Of a stretch of DNA of 64,000 nt, positions 11,442 through 21,619 are shown piece by piece. A program made the position numbers and the translations under genes. The notes under the pieces were generated by a model. It did not search any database. It had not been told where the DNA came from and saw only the letters and a program-made list of their open reading frames with translations. The stretch is taken from contig OU744735.1 in assembly GCA_916613615.1 (NCBI GenBank), forward strand, positions 56,417,582 through 56,481,581, in the 5' to 3' direction. The stretch's first letter is position 1. Each line of letters opens with the position of its first letter. The DNA comes from Steromphala cineraria. Lineage: Eukaryota > Mollusca > Gastropoda > Trochida > Trochidae.

Positions 11442-12398
11442 TCACATGTCCTCTGTGGTCCTTTCGAGAACACTTGCAGCACTCCTCCTCTCTGTCATTG
11501 GTGCGTCCTGCATCTCGGGACCTCGCCCACGTGTGAATATCTTCTCCAGGGTTTTGCGAACAAGCCGTGAGCTGATGCAATAGATGAAGAAATTGGCTGC
11601 AGAATTCAGAACAACTAATAAAGTGATAGGTGACTGCATCCTTAGGGGGACTTCGATCATCTCGGATAAGGCAGTAGCAGTATGAGTGATGATGGACAAA
11701 GATATCACCAGTACGTTTGTAAGAGCCAGATCCATTCCAGATTTCATAACCGACGAACTTCGTCCTCTTTTACGTAAACCCTTGATAATTGCTATCGTAC
11801 AAACAACAAGTACAATGACCGGCATAACTGCGCATACAATCAGAAGGAGGTATTGATTGTATATTTGAGAAAAAGACATGATTCCATAGTCAGGGTTTGG
11901 TAAAGGCAGTTTGAAAGACTCGTTTAGAAAGGTATCCACAACCAACTCTTGGTATTCAATCCACACTGGAATGTTGAAGATGACTGAAAACAGCACAAGC
12001 GCGATTAGACTTCCATTGATCACAGAATTCCTAGTAATGGTTTTGTAACGAAATGGCCGAATTAAAACAATTGCTCGTTGACAGCCTATCAAAACGGTTA
12101 GATATATCTCAAACATGTAAACAGTCATCAAGATTGGAGTTATCACACGGAGACTGTCAAAAATATCCACAACTTCGCCATCTGGAATTGTTTCAAACCG
12201 CAGCAGTGTGAATGACATAAAGTTGAGACAGAGAAGAACAATATCGACGATTGCAAGATACTTCATGAGTCGTACCCCTGGAACAGTTTTCTGTATGTGG
12301 GACAACACCACAGCTCCAACAGTATTTCCACAGAGACCGATAATGGTCAACACTGTATCCACAATAGCAAAAACATGGAAATATGTTTTGTCCTCCAT
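11442..12398 (-). CDS. Class A GPCR, FMRFamide-receptor-like, copy 2
   Basis: 318 residues from the ATG, same architecture as copy 1. It differs from copy 3 at about 17 positions, including IR for TW just after the helix 3 CQR motif, Gly for Asp in loop 1 and Cys for Arg at the start of helix 5. The six codons upstream of the ATG stay open but begin with GTG, and TGA/TAG precede them, so the ATG is the sound start. The frame is unbroken, which argues for a functional gene. Non-canonical CQR, NFFIY and the lack of CWxP are shared by all copies. Confidence 0.85.
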   Translation of the reverse strand: MEDKTYFHVFAIVDTVLTIIGLCGNTVGAVVLSHIQKTVPGVRLMKYLAIVDIVLLCLNFMSFTLLRFETIPDGEVVDIFDSLRVITPILMTVYMFEIYLTVLIGCQRAIVLIRPFRYKTITRNSVINGSLIALVLFSVIFNIPVWIEYQELVVDTFLNESFKLPLPNPDYGIMSFSQIYNQYLLLIVCAVMPVIVLVVCTIAIIKGLRKRGRSSSVMKSGMDLALTNVLVISLSIITHTATALSEMIEVPLRMQSPITLLVVLNSAANFFIYCISSRLVRKTLEKIFTRGRGPEMQDAPMTERRSAASVLERTTEDM

Positions 12399-12479
12399 CT
12401 TGTAAAGAACATTCACTTTCTATCACACTTTCACTGTTCCTTTCCTAGTAACAGTCACTCCGTGTATGAATAGTTATTA

Positions 12480-12550
12480 TCCGCAATCAGGAGGATATAT
12501 GTCCAAGTCTAAACTATATATTTAAATATGCCATTGATAAAGGTTCAACA
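12480..12550 (-). promoter_or_regulatory. Candidate GPCR promoter, copy 2
   Basis: Same TATA-like block as copy 1, about 85-150 bp upstream of the ATG, with TATATAGTTTAG on the minus strand. Confidence 0.4.
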
Positions 12551-12776
12551 CAGTCATGTTGTCATTGGCCCAGTGCTCACATATGTACAACAGGTGTAGC
12601 GATTAATTCGAATGTTGAACTGAGGAGGAATAATGACTAATTAAAACTACACTAATTATTTCCTGTATTTGATTTTTAACATTTTCTATGTCACTGTTTG
12701 CAATGGTTATGGATTATGAAACACTTCCCGTTATCCTTGCATAAAATACATTTGTGTCTTCCGTCCTTGTTTTTGT

Positions 12777-13199
12777 GTCTGGGTGTCTGTGTGTCTGTGT
12801 GTCTGTGTATCTGTGTGTCTGTGTGTCTGTGTGTCTGTGTGTCTGTGTGTCTGTGTGTCTGTGTATCTGTGTGTCTGTGTGTCTGTGTATCTGTGTTTCT
12901 GTGTATCTGTGTATCTGTGTTTCTGTGTATCTGTGTGTCTGTGTGTCTGTCTGTGTGTCTGTGTATCTGTGTGTCTATATGTCTGTGTATCTGTGTGTCT
13001 GTGTATCTGTGTGTCTGTGTATCTGTGTGTCTGTGTATCTGTGTGTCTGTGTGTCTGTGTGTCTGTGTGTCTGTGTTTCTGTGTGTCTGTGTATCTGTGT
13101 TTCTGTGTGTCTGTGTTTCTGTGTGTCTGTGTATCTGTGTTTCTGTGTGTCTGTGTATCTGTGTGTCTGTGTATCTGTGTGTTTGTGTGTCTGTGTGTA
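12777..13199. repeat. Octamer array (CTGTGTGT with A/T variants), about 50 units
   Basis: Perfect 8-bp phase over about 420 bp. One position varies between G, A and T (CTGTGTGT, CTGTGTAT, CTGTGTTT). All long frames on both strands here (poly Cys-Val or poly His-Thr) are products of the repeat. Confidence 0.95.
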
Positions 13200-13392
13200 T
13201 CATTGTCGGAACACTCTCGTCCCAACCGACATACTCATACACTCATACACACAGACACACAGAAAGCAGTTTCTCAACAAGGACTCAACATAGCACGAAT
13301 GTAGTTTATCACAGATAACAGATAGTTTGTAAGCGTCTCATTTTGTGGATATAGTAAAACATGACAGAGAACAGATATTTATCATCCAAAGT

Positions 13393-13446
13393 GTGTTCCA
13401 CAGGAGATATCGCCCTGTGAAAGATCAAGCGATATCTCCTAGGAGA
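13393..13446. repeat. Short inverted repeat AGGAGATATCGC
   Basis: AGGAGATATCGC is followed, after a loop of about 15 bp, by GCGATATCTCCT. It is preserved in every mosaic unit (for example about 17872, 22684, 26304 and 29925), sometimes with one change. Confidence 0.6.
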
Positions 13447-13519
13447 AATCGCTATGACAGTAGATTTTGAACAATGCCCTGTAATCAGAAAAAACATGAC
13501 ATCACAAACGTTTTACATC

Positions 13520-13620
13520 ATCAGTAATGACGTCACAATGCTATGACGTCATAAACACAACGACGTCACAATGCTATGATGTAATTAACACGATGGCGTC
13601 ACAATGGTATGACATCATTG
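13520..13620. promoter_or_regulatory. Cluster of CRE-like palindromes
   Basis: TGACGTCA occurs at 13528 and 13544, and close variants (CGACGTCA, GGCGTCA, TGACATCA) follow at intervals of about 16-30 bp in a degenerate tandem repeat with CAATGCTATG between them. Further copies lie near 17990, 22800, 26420, 30041 and 32370. CREB/ATF binding is inference; it may simply be a repeat. Confidence 0.4.
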
Positions 13621-13702
13621 GTTTAGGAGTTGAAGGGCTATGCAGTGTTCAGATATGTACATTTTTCATGTTAATGTGATGAAAATGATTTTGATGATAA
13701 AT

Positions 13703-13848
13703 AGAATCTCACCCAAGTGTCTTCTGATATCAAATATATCTACACTCGTTGATAAAAGTAAAATATCCTCGGCAAGCCTCGGATATTTGATACTTTTATC
13801 AACTCGTGTTGATATATTTTATATCAGAAGACACATGGGTGAGATTCT
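13703..13848. mobile_element. Fold-back hairpin element, reference copy
   Basis: About 70-bp arms begin AGAATCTCACCC and pair with GGGTGAGATTCT. The apex is CCTCGGCAAGCCTCGG. It has no coding capacity. The 93-codon frame that crosses it is an artefact shared by all copies. Confidence 0.85.
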
Positions 13849-13922
13849 CTATATGTATATTTATATAAAGGACATCATACAATATTCACAACCCACTCCT
13901 TTCGGAGAGACTAAAAGATAAA

Positions 13923-14395
13923 TTATAGTGACACAGAGTATCTTTCTTAAAATTTTATTTGGTTTTGATAAGCTACAAAATATCTAATATGCTGATTGAA
14001 GTTCATATCTCATCACTGGACTTGCAAATATATCCATTTATGCATAATATCTCTAAAATTATTGATTTTATGGTAAAAATCAAGAAAATATCTCAAATAC
14101 GTTTAATATACGAAATTATGCATCCAATTAATATATCTATTAGTCAAAATACCTAATAAACACTATCGAATCAAATATATCTTCCCGTCAGCTTATGACA
14201 AGGTTTCAAACTTACGTTTGGCGAATTTGCGCGCGTCACTCGAGCCACATTGTCCGGTTTTCGATCAAAATCCCGACTTTGAACGGCCGTATTTTCGCTC
14301 TAATGTACTGATTGACCTTTAACTCGTAATTTTCAGTACCAGTTAGTGATTCCCGATGTAATAACATCGATTTCAATATTTGAAATATGTGATCC
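13923..14395. mobile_element. TIR element (GACACAGAGTAT family), right end lost
   Basis: It begins TTATAGTGACACAGAGTAT. Compared with the full copy at 18394-18892, the right terminal repeat is replaced by PAN-CTLD 3'-flank-like DNA starting at GATACACGTCC. Confidence 0.75.
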
Positions 14396-15125
14396 GATAC
14401 ACGTCCCCATGAACATTTCTATGTTTCAAGTTATTGCATAACAATTTTATTAATTTCCTCGAAACATGTGTATTTACTTTTGATACTGATAACTTTGTTG
14501 TAGCACTTATTATTTTACGTCGTAGTTGCATGTATTCATGCATTGATATATACATTCAAATCAGCAATGGTTATTTTTCAGCTGATGAAAAGTTTGCCCG
14601 GTTTAAATTAGTTCCTAATGAAAAACATTAAGTCAATTATTTTATTATATATGTGACGTTACCGCGTATATAGTTTTGATATAATATCATGAAACGTGAC
14701 AATTGTTGGAGAGTTATATATTCTAACATAGCTTAATGAGTTTTGTCAGTTGCTGGGCTGTCGGTATGATCAATTAAGTATAAATGTGATAACTATCATA
14801 TAGCATCACATGTCATGATCAAAGAGTGCTTACAACTTTTGACTAGTGTATATTTTTGTTGTAGTTTTCACATACCTTAGCAGTTTTGTGCATCCATCGT
14901 TAATGTTTCGTTTGTTATGTATAGGTTATATACTCCTTTCATTTTTCTATTTTGTTAAAATAGATTTTAAAATAATTAGGAAAAAACAGTATTTTTCAGG
15001 CTGAAGTAATCCACATAACGTTATGTCAAATAGCAACCTGTAAAGACAAAGGAAATAATCTCCCGCGTTGTGTAACTTCAGGTAGTGTAGCGGGTATGGG
15101 CAATGACATCCACCCAGACATCACA
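14396..15125 (+). repeat. Duplicated block resembling PAN-CTLD 3' flank
   Basis: Similar to 51398-51670, which lies downstream of the PAN-CTLD stop codon at 51197 (shared words TCCC.ATGAA.ATTT, TTTTACGTCGTAGTTGC-like and GATGAAAAGTTTGCCCGG). It therefore derives from the 3' region of a lost lectin gene copy. Other copies: 19889-20480, 23678-24398, 27298-28018, 30919-31640 and 33838-34459. Confidence 0.6.
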
Positions 15126-15945
15126 GTGTTGTAATAAGCCCTGACTATTCCATCTCGTCTAGTTAAGAAGATTTTGAAATGACAAATAATGCATATTTTG
15201 TAAAACCTTGATGACATATTGCTCTGAAAATCATGACGTAGTTCAGGTTGCAGCTGAAGACATGAAGCAACTATCAACAGTGGTTCAAACTATATTGTAT
15301 TTTATATGGTATCGTTTCGGTTTGACCTTTAAACAATGAGCTCTGCAGGGACAACATTCAGAAAGCAAGCAATACCAATAAGATTATGTGACTATCAACC
15401 ACATACTCTGCGAAAAGAGGCTTTTTGCAAGTTTTTGTCCACACTCGTGGTAACAGACAGGTTAACCATCTTTGTTTGTCTTATCAAAATCACACAATGG
15501 TACTTCAAGGCCGATTCTGTCCTTTCATCTATCAAATCAAATACCGTCTTCTCAAGTAACCTATGTCGTTTTTGAGAGACATTTTAGAAGAAGGTTTGAT
15601 GCAGAAAAACAAGTTCATATGGATAAACAATTTTGCAACGGTTGCGGGAACAGAGCGAAAGGTCAGTTAGAAATAACGTTGTTGGTTGCTCAAACCCCAA
15701 AGTAAACAAAGCTGACATATCAATTAACAAATGCTCTGTCGGAAAACACCCTGTACTCTTCAATATCAAAATCATATATGTGCATGAAAATGTCACAGTC
15801 ATTGATAAATCAGACATATCTACTTCTGATACATCAACCTCACCAGATGACAGTGGAAGAAGTGAAGGAAGTCAGAGCCGTGAAGAGATCGGGATTGGCG
15901 TCGGTTCTGTATTCAAACTCTTAACACCGCCTCTAGTACCACACT
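15126..15945 (+). pseudogene. Decayed acidic/PAN-like gene fragment, copy 3
   Basis: Best preserved relic. From about 15336 one frame resembles residues 46-110 of the acidic protein (HTL, then TIFV after the third Cys). It stops at 15573. The next stretch with SDISTSD and DDSGRSEG is in another frame, and the hexad repeat is missing. An essentially identical block is found at 31641-32351. Confidence 0.65.
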
Positions 15946-15964
15946 TTACGCGACTAGAACCTTC

Positions 15965-16921
15965 TCACATGTCTTCTGTGGTCCTTTCGAGAACACTTGC
16001 AGCACTCCTCCTCTCTGTCATTGGTGCGTCCTGCAACTCGGGACCTCTACCACGTGTGAATATCTTCTCGAGGGTTTTGCGAACAAGCCGTGAGCTGATG
16101 CAATAGATGAAGAAATTGGCTGCAGAATTCAGAACAACTAATAAAGTGATAGGTGACTGCATCCTTATGGGGACTTTGATCATGTCGGATAAGGCAGTTG
16201 CAGTATGAGTGATGATGGACAAAGATATCACCAGTACGTTTGTAAGAGCCAGATCCATTCCAGATTTCATAACCGACGAACTTCGTCCTCCTTTACGTAA
16301 ACCCTTGATAATTGCTATCGTACAAACAACAAGAACAATGACCGGAATAATTGCGCGTACAATCAGAAGGAAGTATTGATTGTATATTTGAGAAAAAGAC
16401 ATGATTTCATATTCAGGGTTTGGTAAAGGCAGTTTGAAAGACTCGTTTAGAAAGGTATCCACAACCAACTCTTGGTATTCAATCCACACTGGAATGTTGA
16501 AGATGACTGAAAACAGCACAAGCGCGATTAGACTTCCGTTGATCACAGAATTCCTAGTAATGGTTTTGTAACGAAATGGCCAAGTTAAAACAATTGCTCG
16601 TTGACAGCCTATCAAAACGGTTAGATATATCTCAAACATGTAAACAGTCATCAAGATTGGAGTTATCACACGGAGACTGTCAAAAATATCCACAACTTCA
16701 TCATCTGGAATTGTTTCAAACCGCAGCAGTGTGAAGGACACAAAGTTGAGACAGAGAAGAACAATATCGACGATTGCAAGATACTTCATGAGTCGTACCC
16801 CTGGAACAGTTTTCTGTATGTGGGACAACACCACAGCTCCAACAGTATTTCCACAGAGACCGATAATGGTCAACACTGTATCCACAATAGCAAAAACATG
16901 GAAATATGTTTTGTCCTCCAT
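15965..16921 (-). CDS. Class A GPCR, FMRFamide-receptor-like, copy 3
   Basis: 318 residues from the ATG. It is closer to copy 1 than copy 2 is around helix 3 (TWPFRY) and in loop 2 (NPEYEIM). A TAG seven codons upstream of the ATG blocks the longer N-terminus possible in copy 1. Seven hydrophobic helices fall near residues 8-33, 44-66, 85-110, 126-148, 188-212, 225-250 and 257-281. The key motifs are altered as in copy 1. The intact frame in all three copies suggests selection or very recent duplication. Confidence 0.85.
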   Translation of the reverse strand: MEDKTYFHVFAIVDTVLTIIGLCGNTVGAVVLSHIQKTVPGVRLMKYLAIVDIVLLCLNFVSFTLLRFETIPDDEVVDIFDSLRVITPILMTVYMFEIYLTVLIGCQRAIVLTWPFRYKTITRNSVINGSLIALVLFSVIFNIPVWIEYQELVVDTFLNESFKLPLPNPEYEIMSFSQIYNQYFLLIVRAIIPVIVLVVCTIAIIKGLRKGGRSSSVMKSGMDLALTNVLVISLSIITHTATALSDMIKVPIRMQSPITLLVVLNSAANFFIYCISSRLVRKTLEKIFTRGRGPELQDAPMTERRSAASVLERTTEDM

Positions 16922-17004
16922 CTTGTAAAGATCATTCACTTTCTATCCAACTTTCACTGTTCCTTTCCTAGTAACAGTCACTCCGTGTATGAATAGTTAT
17001 TATC

Positions 17005-17075
17005 CGCAATCAGGAGGATATATGTCCAACTCTAAACTATATATTTGAATATGCCATTGATAAAGGTTCAACACA
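17005..17075 (-). promoter_or_regulatory. Candidate GPCR promoter, copy 3
   Basis: The same conserved block with a TATA-like AAATATATAGT on the minus strand, at the same distance from the ATG as in copies 1 and 2. Confidence 0.4.
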
Positions 17076-17291
17076 GTCATGTTGTCATTGGCCCAGTGCT
17101 CACATATGTACAACAGGTGTAGCGATAAATTCGAATGTTGAACTGAGGAGGAATAATGACTAATTAAAACTACACTAATTATTTCCTGTATTTGATTTTT
17201 AACATATTCTATGTCACTGTTTGCAATGGTTATGGATTATGAAACACTTCCCGTTATCCTTGCATAAAATACATTTGTGTCTTCCGTCCTT

Positions 17292-17672
17292 GTTTGTGTG
17301 TCTGTGTGTCTGTGTGTCTGTGTATCTGTGTTTCTGTGTTTCTGTGTGTCTGTGTGTCTGTGTATCTGTGTTTCTGTGTGTCTGTGTGTCTGTGTATCTG
17401 TGTGTCTGTGTGTCTGTGTGTCTGTGTGTCTGTGTATCTGTGTGTCTGTGTGTCTATGTATGTGTGTCTGTGTGTCTGTGTATCTGTGTGTCTGTGTATC
17501 TGTGTGTCTGTGTGTCTGTGTGTATGTGTGTCTGTGTGTCTTTGTATCTGTGTTTCTGTGTGTCTGTGTGTCTGTGTGTCTGTGTGTCTGTGTATCTGTG
17601 TATCTGTGTATCTGTGTGTCTGTATGTCTGTGTGTCTGTGTGTTTGTGTGTCTGTGTGTTTGTGTGTATCAG
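17292..17672. repeat. Octamer array, about 47 units
   Basis: Same CTGTGTNT octamer as at 12.8 kb but with a different order of G/A/T variants and a few TATGT or TTTGT interruptions. The two arrays have therefore changed since duplication. Confidence 0.95.
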
Positions 17673-18173
17673 TGTCGGAACACTCTCGTCCCAACCGACA
17701 TACTCATACACTCATACACACAGACACACAGAAAGCAGTTACTCAACAAGGACTCAGCATAGCGCGAATGTAGTATATGCACAGATAACAGATAGTTTGT
17801 AAGCGTCTCATGTTGTGGATATAGTAAAACATGACAGAGAAAAGATATTTATCAACCCAAACTGTGTTCCACAGGAGATATTGCCCTGTGAAAGATCAAT
17901 CGATATCTCCTAGGAGAAATCGCTATGACAGTAGATTTTGAACAATGCCCTGTAATCAGAAAAAACATGACATCACAAACGTTTTACATCATCAGTAATG
18001 ACGTCACAATGCTATGACGTCAAAAACACAACGACATCACAATGCTATGATGTCATTAACATGATGGTGTCACAATGGTATGACATCACTGGTTTAGGAG
18101 TTGAAGGGCTATGCAGTGTTCAGAGATGTAAATTTTTCATGTTAATGTGATGAAAATGATTTTAATGATAAAT

Positions 18174-18319
18174 AGAATCTCACCCAAGTGTCTTCTGATA
18201 TCAATTATATCAACACTCGTTGATAAAAGTAAAATATCCTCGGCAAGCCTCGGATATTTGATACTTTTATCAACTCGTGTTGATATATTTTATATCAGAA
18301 GACACATGGGTGAGATTCT
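18174..18319. mobile_element. Fold-back hairpin element, copy
   Basis: Near-identical to 13703-13848, with arms and the CGGCAAGCC apex preserved. Confidence 0.85.
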
Positions 18320-18393
18320 CTATATGTATATTTATATAAAGGACATCATACAATATTCACAACCCACTCCTTTCGGAGAGTAAAAAAAATAAA

Positions 18394-18892
18394 TTATAGT
18401 GACACAGAGTATCTTTCTTAAAATTTTATTTGGTTTTGATAAGCTACAAAATATCTAATATGCTGATTGAAGTTCATATCTCATCACTGGACTTGCAAAT
18501 ATATCCATTTATGCATAATATCTCTAAAATGATTGATTTTATGGTAAAAATCAAGAAAATATCTCAAATACGTTTAATATACGATATTATGCATCCAATT
18601 AATATATCTATTAGTCAAGATACCTAATAAACACTATCGAATCAAATATATCTTCCCGTCAGCTTATGACAAGGTTTCAAACTTACGTTTGGCGAATTTG
18701 CGCGCGTCACTCGAGCCACATTGTCCGGTTTTCGATCAAAATCCCGATTTTGAACGGCCGTATTTTCGCTCTAATGTACTGATTGACCTTTAACTCGTAA
18801 TTGTCAGTACCAGTTAGTGATTCCCGATGTAATAACATCGATTTCAATATTTGACATATGTGATCCTATCAACATACTCTGTGTCTCTTTAA
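18394..18892. mobile_element. Complete TIR element (GACACAGAGTAT family)
   Basis: 499 bp with both ends: GTGACACAGAGTAT at the left and ATACTCTGTGTCTCTTTAA at the right. TTAA or a near match lies at the edges. The 65-codon frame inside recurs in all copies but has no start context or domain, so I treat it as non-coding. Confidence 0.8.
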
Positions 18893-19231
18893 CATACATA
18901 TAGAAAGGCACTAGTGACATTACAAGTAGTTAAGTAGGTCTCATATGTTAACATAAGAGAAATCCATTGGATATATGGATAATGAGACAACAATACCAGT
19001 AGCGACAATATAATGTAAGAATTGTATCGAAGGATAAAACATCAAAGAAGCTAAGAAGAAACTTTCCTTTGATGTAATCGTTGCCTTATCCTATCTCTAA
19101 AACAACAAATCGCCCCTTTCTCGATAAAATTTCAACGAGAAAATGATTTGATTGGCTATATCCCAAGTCGGACCGCGCAAGCGATTTCGCTTCTGTGCCT
19201 AGGGGACAGATAAATGGAGTTAGCGTAACGT
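18893..19231. other. Spacer between TIR element and lectin exon relic
   Basis: No gene; repeated almost unchanged at about 33176-33400. Confidence 0.4.
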
Positions 19232-19425
19232 TTGTACCTTGAGACAGGATGGTTACCACCGCCTCGAGTACTGTTTCTGCGAGGGTCCTTATCCTTATGG
19301 GGGGGGGGGGGGGGGAGGGGTGCTCGGGGAGTACTGTTTCTGTGGGGGGGGGGGGGGGGGGGGGGGTGGGTGGGGGGAGACAACTGATACGGGTTCCTCT
19401 GTGAATCTCGTGTTAAGATGTAATT
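19232..19425 (+). pseudogene. CTLD terminal exon relic disrupted by poly-G tracts
   Basis: CACCGCCTCGAGTACTGTTTCTGCGAGG matches the segment coding for TRLQYCFCEG in the intact lectin genes. The tail GATACGGGTTCCTCTGTGAATC matches the final GFLCES with its stop. Between them are two G runs (17 and about 21 bases) and a partial repeat of the TACTGTTTCTG motif. The 5' half of the exon is gone. Confidence 0.7.
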
Positions 19426-19460
19426 GAACGGTTTCAGATCACGTATGTCCTCCAAATAGC

Positions 19461-19809
19461 CATTCTCTCCCCACAGAGGCAGATCAAGTCATGTTGATTT
19501 AGCCTCTGTTCTATTACGCCGAACTCCGTGGGTTCCGTCAGTTTTCCCTGGCGGAAAAAAACTTTAATCACAATACATTTGAATTTCTTTATCAAACGTC
19601 AAGTCTTATCGCATGGAAAAGGTGGATCATATCACAATGCCTTTGCCTTGTTTCAGTAGCCAAAATGATGATTTAAGAACAGCGTCGTTGATTGCACAAC
19701 TAATTTTGATTGCCTCCAATCAGGCATCTCCCATTCTATCCCACAAACTCGGCGTAATATAACAGAGGCTAAATCAACATGACTTGATCTGCCTCTGTGG
19801 GAGAGAATG
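19461..19809. mobile_element. Complete long-TIR MITE, 349 bp
   Basis: Terminal inverted repeats of about 70 bp (CATTCTCTCCCCACAGAGGC ... GCCTCTGTGGGAGAGAATG) flank a short non-coding core. Partial relatives lie at 3258 and 60785. Confidence 0.85.
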
Positions 19810-19888
19810 CTAAATATCATGGTGGTGAAAGGACGTCTAAGGTCTACATGGTCATTCTAATTCTATCCTTGTATTGTTTCATTAGCGA

Positions 19889-20480
19889 TACACGTCCCTA
19901 TGAACATTTCTATGTTTCAAGTTTTATTAAATTTCCTCGAAACGTGTTTAATCACTTTTGATACTGATAACTTTGTTGTAGCAAGTATTATTTTACGTCG
20001 TAGTTGCTTGTATTCATGCATTGATATATGCATTCAAATCAGCAATTGTTATTTGTCAGCTGATGAAAAGTTTGCCCGGTTTAAATTACTTCCTAATGAA
20101 AAACATTAAGTCAATTATTTTAATATATATATGACGTTACCGCGTATATAGTTTTGATATAATATCATGAATCGTGACAATTGTTAGAGAGTTATATATT
20201 CTAACATAGCTTAACGAGTTGTTTGATCTTCAGTTTTGTCAGTTGCTGGGTTGCCGGTATGATCAATTAAGTATAAATATGCTAACTACCATATAGCATC
20301 ACATGTGAGTCATGATCAAAGAGTGCTTATAACTTTTGACTAGTGTATATATTTTTTGTAGTTTTCACATACCTAAGCAGTTTTGTGCATCCATCGTTAA
20401 TGTTTCGTTTGTTATCTTCAGGTCATATAGCGGGTATGGGTAACTTACCTCCCGACAACAATGTACCGACATACATGTAT
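19889..20480 (+). repeat. PAN-CTLD 3'-flank-like block
   Basis: Copy of the 14396-15125 block, diverging after CTTCAGGTCATATAGCGGGT. Confidence 0.6.
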
Positions 20481-21314
20481 GTAGAACCAATTTGTAGTGT
20501 GTTTTGTGCTTAATGAAGTACCATCCAAGGAAGGTGCAGGGCATGGCAGGTTTCATAGGTTTGGGGTTTTGTTTTGGAGTGCTCGTTGCAACATTCGAAA
20601 TAATTTATTGAGGGATTATTTTCATAATGTCATAGACATTCGACTGTTTAAAGTAACTCTATCGTCATTAATGGCACTTAAGGCGATTTTGGAATATTTC
20701 CTCCTGTTGTCACCATCCGTTATTTTCGTAACATTAAGAATTGTCCTCCTTTTCGCATAACAATTGTATAGGTTTCAAAAACTAATATTTTGTGTTACAT
20801 ATATACATATATAAAACATGTTGTATGGGTAAAAGAACATTCTACTGATAACACTTATTGGATACATGGTGACTCTTATAATCGGGAACTCGACAAAAAG
20901 CTGACATGTAGGTCAGAGCTCGACCTTACCACTCAAACGATGAAACGATTTAAGCTTATGTGAAATACCTAAGTTAAACCAAACCATGGGTGGTATCTGT
21001 ACGTCTCATGATTACTTGATGCAGCCGGAAGGAAATTTCTTTGCCATACATGTTTGTGTCACTTCCAAATAAAGTTTCTATAAAGCCCCAATACTAAAAA
21101 GATAAAAACTCTATAGCAGCAAGCCATTCTGACGACACCGATTCAGGACCCAGTGGAGATTTAACAATAAAACTATTTATGACAATACATTCGCTGGACG
21201 AAACAACGTAGACAGCGGATTGGATGAAAGCTCAGGCAAGTAAGGTTACTGTGGATTGATAGTTTATTGGATAATAATCGAAAATCGAGAAAATTGTCAT
21301 CTAATCTTTCGCAG
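20481..21314. other. Intron-like sequence before a CTLD exon
   Basis: No exon recognised. It is repeated at about 35367-36353, where one AGCTCAGGAGTTAAGG motif near 21.2 kb has expanded to five units. Confidence 0.45.
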
Positions 21315-21538
21315 GATACCCCGACCTGCACATAGACGCAAATAAAGTTCTTTATAAATGGCAATGGATTGATCGAACAGCTGTAACGATTTACCAATGG
21401 AGATCAAGTGGACAGGATACCAACGTGTTTGCAGCCATGTATAATACCTATCTGCAGTACTGCTGGTGTGACGGAGCCTACACGTGGGACGATTTTAGTG
21501 GGCGTGGCGAGCATGGCTTCCTATGTGAAGCTCTTTGA
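21315..21538 (+). CDS. Orphan terminal CTLD exon, intact frame
   Basis: After a TCTTTCGCAG acceptor, a phase-1 exon of 224 bp codes for the C-terminal half of a C-type lectin domain: WQWIDR, an N-terminal-half YQWRSS segment, LQYCWCDGAYTWDD and GFLCEAL, then stop. Length and phase equal exon 3 of the minus-strand gene ending at 54955. No PAN or first CTLD exon is seen upstream on this strand for more than 20 kb. It is therefore probably a duplicated exon without a gene, or the end of a gene whose 5' part is outside the window. Confidence 0.6.
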
Positions 21539-21619
21539 ATGTCGTAAGGCTGGACAGTTTAAGAAGATCGCCAAGAGTACAAGTGTGGATTCAGAAGTTG
21601 TGAAAGGGGCGGGGGTAGG

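Noticed and set aside
12777..13199. CRISPR-like array
   Set aside because: There are no spacers; units are contiguous octamers, and the rest of the window is eukaryotic.
12691..13318. Long Cys/Val and His/Thr repeat frames over the octamer arrays (also at 17.2, 22.2, 25.8 and 29.4 kb)
   Set aside because: Pure products of an 8-bp repeat without stops; several overlapping frames on both strands are equally long and vary with unit number.
13640..13921. 93-codon frame conserved in four units
   Set aside because: It crosses the fold-back element and is conserved only because the DNA unit is duplicated; it is broken in the 18.1-kb copy.
13959..14156. 65-codon frame inside every TIR element
   Set aside because: No Kozak-like start or domain; conservation equals that of the surrounding non-coding element.
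19299..19366. Gly-rich protein from the poly-G runs
   Set aside because: Produced by homopolymers inside a dead lectin exon; the frame depends on run length.
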